Positions 33,605-36,062 of a DNA stretch of 36,062 nt are shown piece by piece. Within the stretch, counting starts at the first letter, position 1, and every line of letters begins with the position of its first letter. The DNA comes from Demequina sp. NBRC 110053 (GTDB lineage Bacteria > Actinomycetota > Actinomycetes > Actinomycetales > Demequinaceae): NCBI RefSeq assembly GCF_002090095.1, contig NZ_BBRJ01000002.1, positions 1,919,669 through 1,955,730 of the forward strand. Reading direction: 5' to 3'. The notes under the pieces are model-generated. The model made no database searches. It was not told the origin of the DNA and saw only the letters and a list, made by a program, of their open reading frames with translations. The position numbers and the translations under genes are program-made.

Positions 33605-34906
33605 GTGGCCTCCAAACGTGTCTTCAGCTTCCTGGTCGATGACGACGACGCCGACGTCCAGAGCCTGAAGCCCGAGGCGCGGCCCCACATCGCCCGCAAC
33701 GGCGTGCGGCAGATGATCGCGCAGGCCCTGCAGTCCATGGGCGATCAGGTAGTCAACGCCAAGACCGTGCTGCCGTGGCTCGTCACCGCGCTCGGCGCCC
33801 CCGGCGCGTTCGTCGCGTTCCTTGTGCCCATCCGCGAGTCCGGCTCGATGCTGCCGCAGGCCGCGTGGGCGCCGCGCATCCGCCAGCAGCCGCGCCGCAA
33901 GTGGGTGTGGGTCGCCGGCGCGACCGGCCAGGCCGTCGCGACGACGGGGCTCGCGCTCGTGGCCGCCACCGCATCGGGCGTGGTCGCGGGCGTCGGCATT
34001 CTCGCCGCGCTTGCCGTGTTCGCGCTCGCACGGTCGCTGACCTCGATCGCGAGCAAGGACGTACTCGGCCGCACCATCCCGCAGGGGCTGAGGGGCCAGA
34101 TCACTGGCGTGACGACGGTCGCCTCGGCCGCCGTCGCCCTGACCCTGGGCCTCGCACTCAGGATCTGGGGCGGCGACAGCGTCAACACCGCGGTGCTGGC
34201 GGCGCTGCTGGGAGGCGCGGCCATCGCGTGGGGCGTGGCTGCCGCCGTGTTCGCGACCGTCCGCGAGCCCGCCGAGGAGCCGGAGCAGGACGCCGAGGAC
34301 GGCCCCAACTGGGCCGCGCAGGCGCGCGACCTGTGGCGCGAGGATCGGATCTTTCGCCGCTTCGTCACGGCGCGGGCGCTGCTGCTCGTGTCGGCGCTCA
34401 GTCCGCCCTTCGTCGTGACCTTCGGGACCGCCCAGGGGGAGGGCAGCCTGTCCTCGCTGGGCCTGTTCATCATCGCGCAGGGCGTGGCCGGCGTGGTGGG
34501 CGGGCCCCTCTTCGGGCGCCTCGCCGACCGCTCGTCGCGGCGGCTGATGATCGGGGCGTCGCTCGCGGCCTCCGCGGTGATCGTCGCGTTCCTCGCGCTC
34601 GCGCGCGTGCCCGCGTTGGAAGGCGCCGCGTGGCTCGCCGCCGCCACCTACCTGCTGTTGGCGCTCGCGCATGTGGGCGCGCGCCTGGCGCGCAAGACCT
34701 ACGTGGTCGACATCGCCGAGGGCGACCAGCGCACGCAGTATGTGGCCGTCGCGAACACGCTCATGGGCGTGCTGCTGCTCGCGGTGGGCGCGGTCACTGC
34801 GGCGCTGGCCGCGCTGGGCTCGGGCTTCGCGCTGCTGCTGCTCGCGGCGCTCGGCGTCGCGGGCGCGTGGGTGGGCCGAACCCTGCCCGAGGCCGAGCGA
34901 CGCTAG
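33605..34906 (+). CDS. Major facilitator superfamily transporter
   Basis: The GTG at 33605 is chosen because the duplicated copy shares sequence from just upstream of it and a -10 box lies 6 bases before it; the product is 433 residues. It is strongly hydrophobic with about 11-12 predicted helices. The middle loop is acidic and charged (PAEEPEQDAEDGPNWAAQAR). The second half carries the MFS loop signature GRLADRSSRRLMIG and a conserved ARKTYVVDIAEGDQRTQY stretch. The first 60 residues, with an acidic DDDDADVQSL segment, are long for an MFS N-terminus. The substrate is unknown; a drug or solute efflux role would be a guess. A truncated 5' copy lies 1.7 kb upstream. Confidence 0.85.
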   Translation: MASKRVFSFLVDDDDADVQSLKPEARPHIARNGVRQMIAQALQSMGDQVVNAKTVLPWLVTALGAPGAFVAFLVPIRESGSMLPQAAWAPRIRQQPRRKWVWVAGATGQAVATTGLALVAATASGVVAGVGILAALAVFALARSLTSIASKDVLGRTIPQGLRGQITGVTTVASAAVALTLGLALRIWGGDSVNTAVLAALLGGAAIAWGVAAAVFATVREPAEEPEQDAEDGPNWAAQARDLWREDRIFRRFVTARALLLVSALSPPFVVTFGTAQGEGSLSSLGLFIIAQGVAGVVGGPLFGRLADRSSRRLMIGASLAASAVIVAFLALARVPALEGAAWLAAATYLLLALAHVGARLARKTYVVDIAEGDQRTQYVAVANTLMGVLLLAVGAVTAALAALGSGFALLLLAALGVAGAWVGRTLPEAERR

Positions 34907-34960
34907 GCGACGTGGGAGCGGGGGCCAGCGAGCGCATCGGCCGGCCGCAGTGCCCGTCGC
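34907..34960. terminator. Possible two-way hairpin between MFS and GNAT genes
   Basis: The whole 54-bp gap between two convergent stops can fold: GCGACGTGGG at its left end pairs imperfectly with CCCGTCGC at its right end, and CGGCCGGCCG lies inside. There is no T-tract. Confidence 0.25.
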
Positions 34961-35533
34961 TTACCGCAGGTCGAGCCGCATCAGCACGCGCGGGAAGCCG
35001 TTCAGCACGGAGTCCGTGTCCGCGGCCTTGGTGAAGCCGGCCCTCTCGAACGCGCGCCGCGTGCCCACGTACGCCATGGTGAGGTCGACCTTCTCGCCCT
35101 TGTTGTCCACGGGGTAGCCCTCGATGGCAGGGGCGCCGCTGTCGCGCGCGTGCGCGACTGCGCCCTCGATCAGGTGGTGCGTGATGCCCTGCTTGCGGTA
35201 CCCGGGGCGTACGCGGATGCACCACAGCGACCACACGTCGAGGTCGTCCACGTGCGGGATCGTGCGGTTGGTCGCGAAGCTCGTGTCCGCGCGGGGATGC
35301 ACGGCGGCCCAGCCCACGGGCTCGCCGTCGCCGTACGCGATCACGCCCGGCGGCGGGTCCTGCTCGCAGAGCTCGCGCACGCGCTCGGCCCGCTCGGGGC
35401 CGCGCAGCTCGTTGTTCTCCTTCGAGCCGATGCGGTAGCTGAGACAGAAGCACACGTTCGACGTGGGCTTCTTGGGGCCGACGAGGGTGGCGACGTCCTC
35501 GAACACGGTCGCCGGCTTGATTTCGATCTGCAC
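34961..35533 (-). CDS. GNAT-family N-acetyltransferase
   Basis: Starting at the GTG at 35533, the protein has 190 residues. The acetyl-CoA binding core is visible as WSLWCIRVRPGYRKQGITHH followed by LIEGAVAHARDSGAPAIEGY (the R-x-x-G-x-G/A-type loop is RKQGIT), and the last GNAT strand as RRAFERAGFTKAADT. An N-terminal CFCLSYRIGSKENNEL stretch is typical of a GNAT subgroup common in actinobacteria. The substrate is unknown. It diverges from the second GNAT gene with only 36 bp between the start codons; the longer upstream frame would run through that gene and is rejected. Confidence 0.85.
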   Translation of the reverse strand: MQIEIKPATVFEDVATLVGPKKPTSNVCFCLSYRIGSKENNELRGPERAERVRELCEQDPPPGVIAYGDGEPVGWAAVHPRADTSFATNRTIPHVDDLDVWSLWCIRVRPGYRKQGITHHLIEGAVAHARDSGAPAIEGYPVDNKGEKVDLTMAYVGTRRAFERAGFTKAADTDSVLNGFPRVLMRLDLR

Positions 35534-35557
35534 CTGTCCAGTGTCCGTGCCAGGGGC

Positions 35558-35569
35558 TAGATTCGCATC
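35558..35569 (+). promoter_or_regulatory. Leaderless-type -10 box for the second GNAT gene
   Basis: TAGATT (35558-35563) lies 6 bases before the GTG at 35570, without a ribosome site. It lies in the 36-bp gap between two divergent start codons, so the two promoters must overlap. Confidence 0.4.
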
Positions 35570-36052
35570 GTGACTGCTTCCTGGCTCCCCGCGGACTTCG
35601 AGCACCCGCTGCATGTGTCGCTCGGCGATGGGGTGCACCTGCGCCCCATCAGCGCCGACGACCTCGAGATCGACATGCCCGCCGTCATGGGCAATCAGCC
35701 TGCCTTGTGGGCGAAGTACGGCGAGGCGTGGGGCTGGCCGCCTGCGGACATGAGCGCCGAGGCCGACCGTGAGGACCTCGACCGGCACGCCCGCGAGATG
35801 GTCACGCACGAATCCTTCAACTACGCGATCCTGCCCGCCTCCGAGGAGGCGCTCTACGGGTGCGTGTACATCGACCCGGCGGAGGGAGACGGCGCCGATG
35901 CGCTGGCTGGGCCGGCCGCGGACGTGTCGTTCTGGGTGACCGCCGATGCGCCGGCTGGGTTGGGTGCGCGCGTGACGGAGTTTGTGCCGGAGTGGTTCGC
36001 GCGTGAGTGGCCGTTCGCGACGGTGCGGTATCCATTTGGTGAGGTGGGTTGA
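35570..36052 (+). CDS. GNAT-like acetyltransferase (short)
   Basis: The GTG at 35570 gives 160 residues. It starts like a GNAT domain (LGDGVHLRPISADDLEIDMP, then a FNYAILPASEEALYGCVYID strand pair) and ends with SFWVTADAPAGLGARVTEFV and a FATVRYPFG tail. The usual Q/R-x-x-G-x-G/A acetyl-CoA loop is not evident, so either the fold is kept without catalysis or the loop is unusual. It is divergent from the GNAT gene at 34961-35533 and may be co-regulated with it. A stop at 36050-36052 closes it inside the window. Confidence 0.65.
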   Translation: MTASWLPADFEHPLHVSLGDGVHLRPISADDLEIDMPAVMGNQPALWAKYGEAWGWPPADMSAEADREDLDRHAREMVTHESFNYAILPASEEALYGCVYIDPAEGDGADALAGPAADVSFWVTADAPAGLGARVTEFVPEWFAREWPFATVRYPFGEVG

Positions 36053-36062
36053 GCGGGTCTTT

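Noticed and set aside
32990..34672. 560-codon minus-strand frame
   Set aside because: Antisense to the MFS gene and its upstream gap; repetitive Gly/Arg/Ala/His composition, no domain.
1..36062. CRISPR array, rRNA, tRNA, integrase or transposase
   Set aside because: No regularly spaced repeats, no RNA gene signatures, and no recombinase motifs were found on either strand.

Overview
The DNA is very GC-rich, uses GTG and TTG starts freely, packs genes with 1-4 bp overlaps, and has several starts preceded only by a -10-like box (leaderless mRNAs). With an S-layer-homology protein and a lipoprotein, this points to a high-GC Gram-positive actinobacterium, probably of the Micrococcales type. The lineage is an inference; no rRNA or tRNA gene is visible.

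Layout. 1-3700: a flavin monooxygenase running off the left edge, a two-gene operon (DUF1611 protein plus PLP-fold racemase), a decayed second copy of the monooxygenase 5' end, and a small lipoprotein. 3790-6030 (minus strand): a BLUF blue-light sensor coupled to a 72-aa protein, then an RtcB RNA ligase. 6030-9235: a gene-poor stretch with decayed gene pieces around a DUF262/DUF1524 (GmrSD/type IV-like) restriction protein. 9235-27656 (all minus strand): a large defence island. In transcription order it holds a winged-helix-like protein, a 51-aa membrane protein, a 5-methylcytosine methyltransferase (drmMII-like), SNF2 helicase drmD, a 1333-aa N6-adenine methyltransferase (drmMI), helicase drmA, DUF1998 protein drmB, PLD-family drmC, and a GHKL ATPase-TIR fusion with its own promoter. 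27983-29200: a hydrogenase-type iron-sulfur subunit gene with two frameshifts and an in-frame stop. 29300-36062: a secreted SLH/beta-helix protein, an EcsC-like protein, a truncated duplicate of an MFS gene 5' end, an AT-richer membrane-anchored protein, the full MFS transporter, and two divergent GNAT acetyltransferases.

How it works together. The drm genes form a class 1 DISARM system (drmD and drmMI with the drmABC core) preceded by a cytosine methyltransferase of the kind normally tied to class 2. Five consecutive junctions from drmMII to drmC overlap by 1-11 bp, so they form one translationally coupled operon. The GHKL-TIR protein downstream could be a separately transcribed NAD-depleting backup, and the GmrSD-like protein would address modified phage DNA that methylation-based discrimination misses. 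The most interesting content is this dual-methylase DISARM with its TIR protein and small accessory genes. Second is a repeated architecture, seen at the monooxygenase and MFS loci, in which about 85 codons of a gene's 5' end are duplicated upstream of the intact gene with unrelated cargo between.
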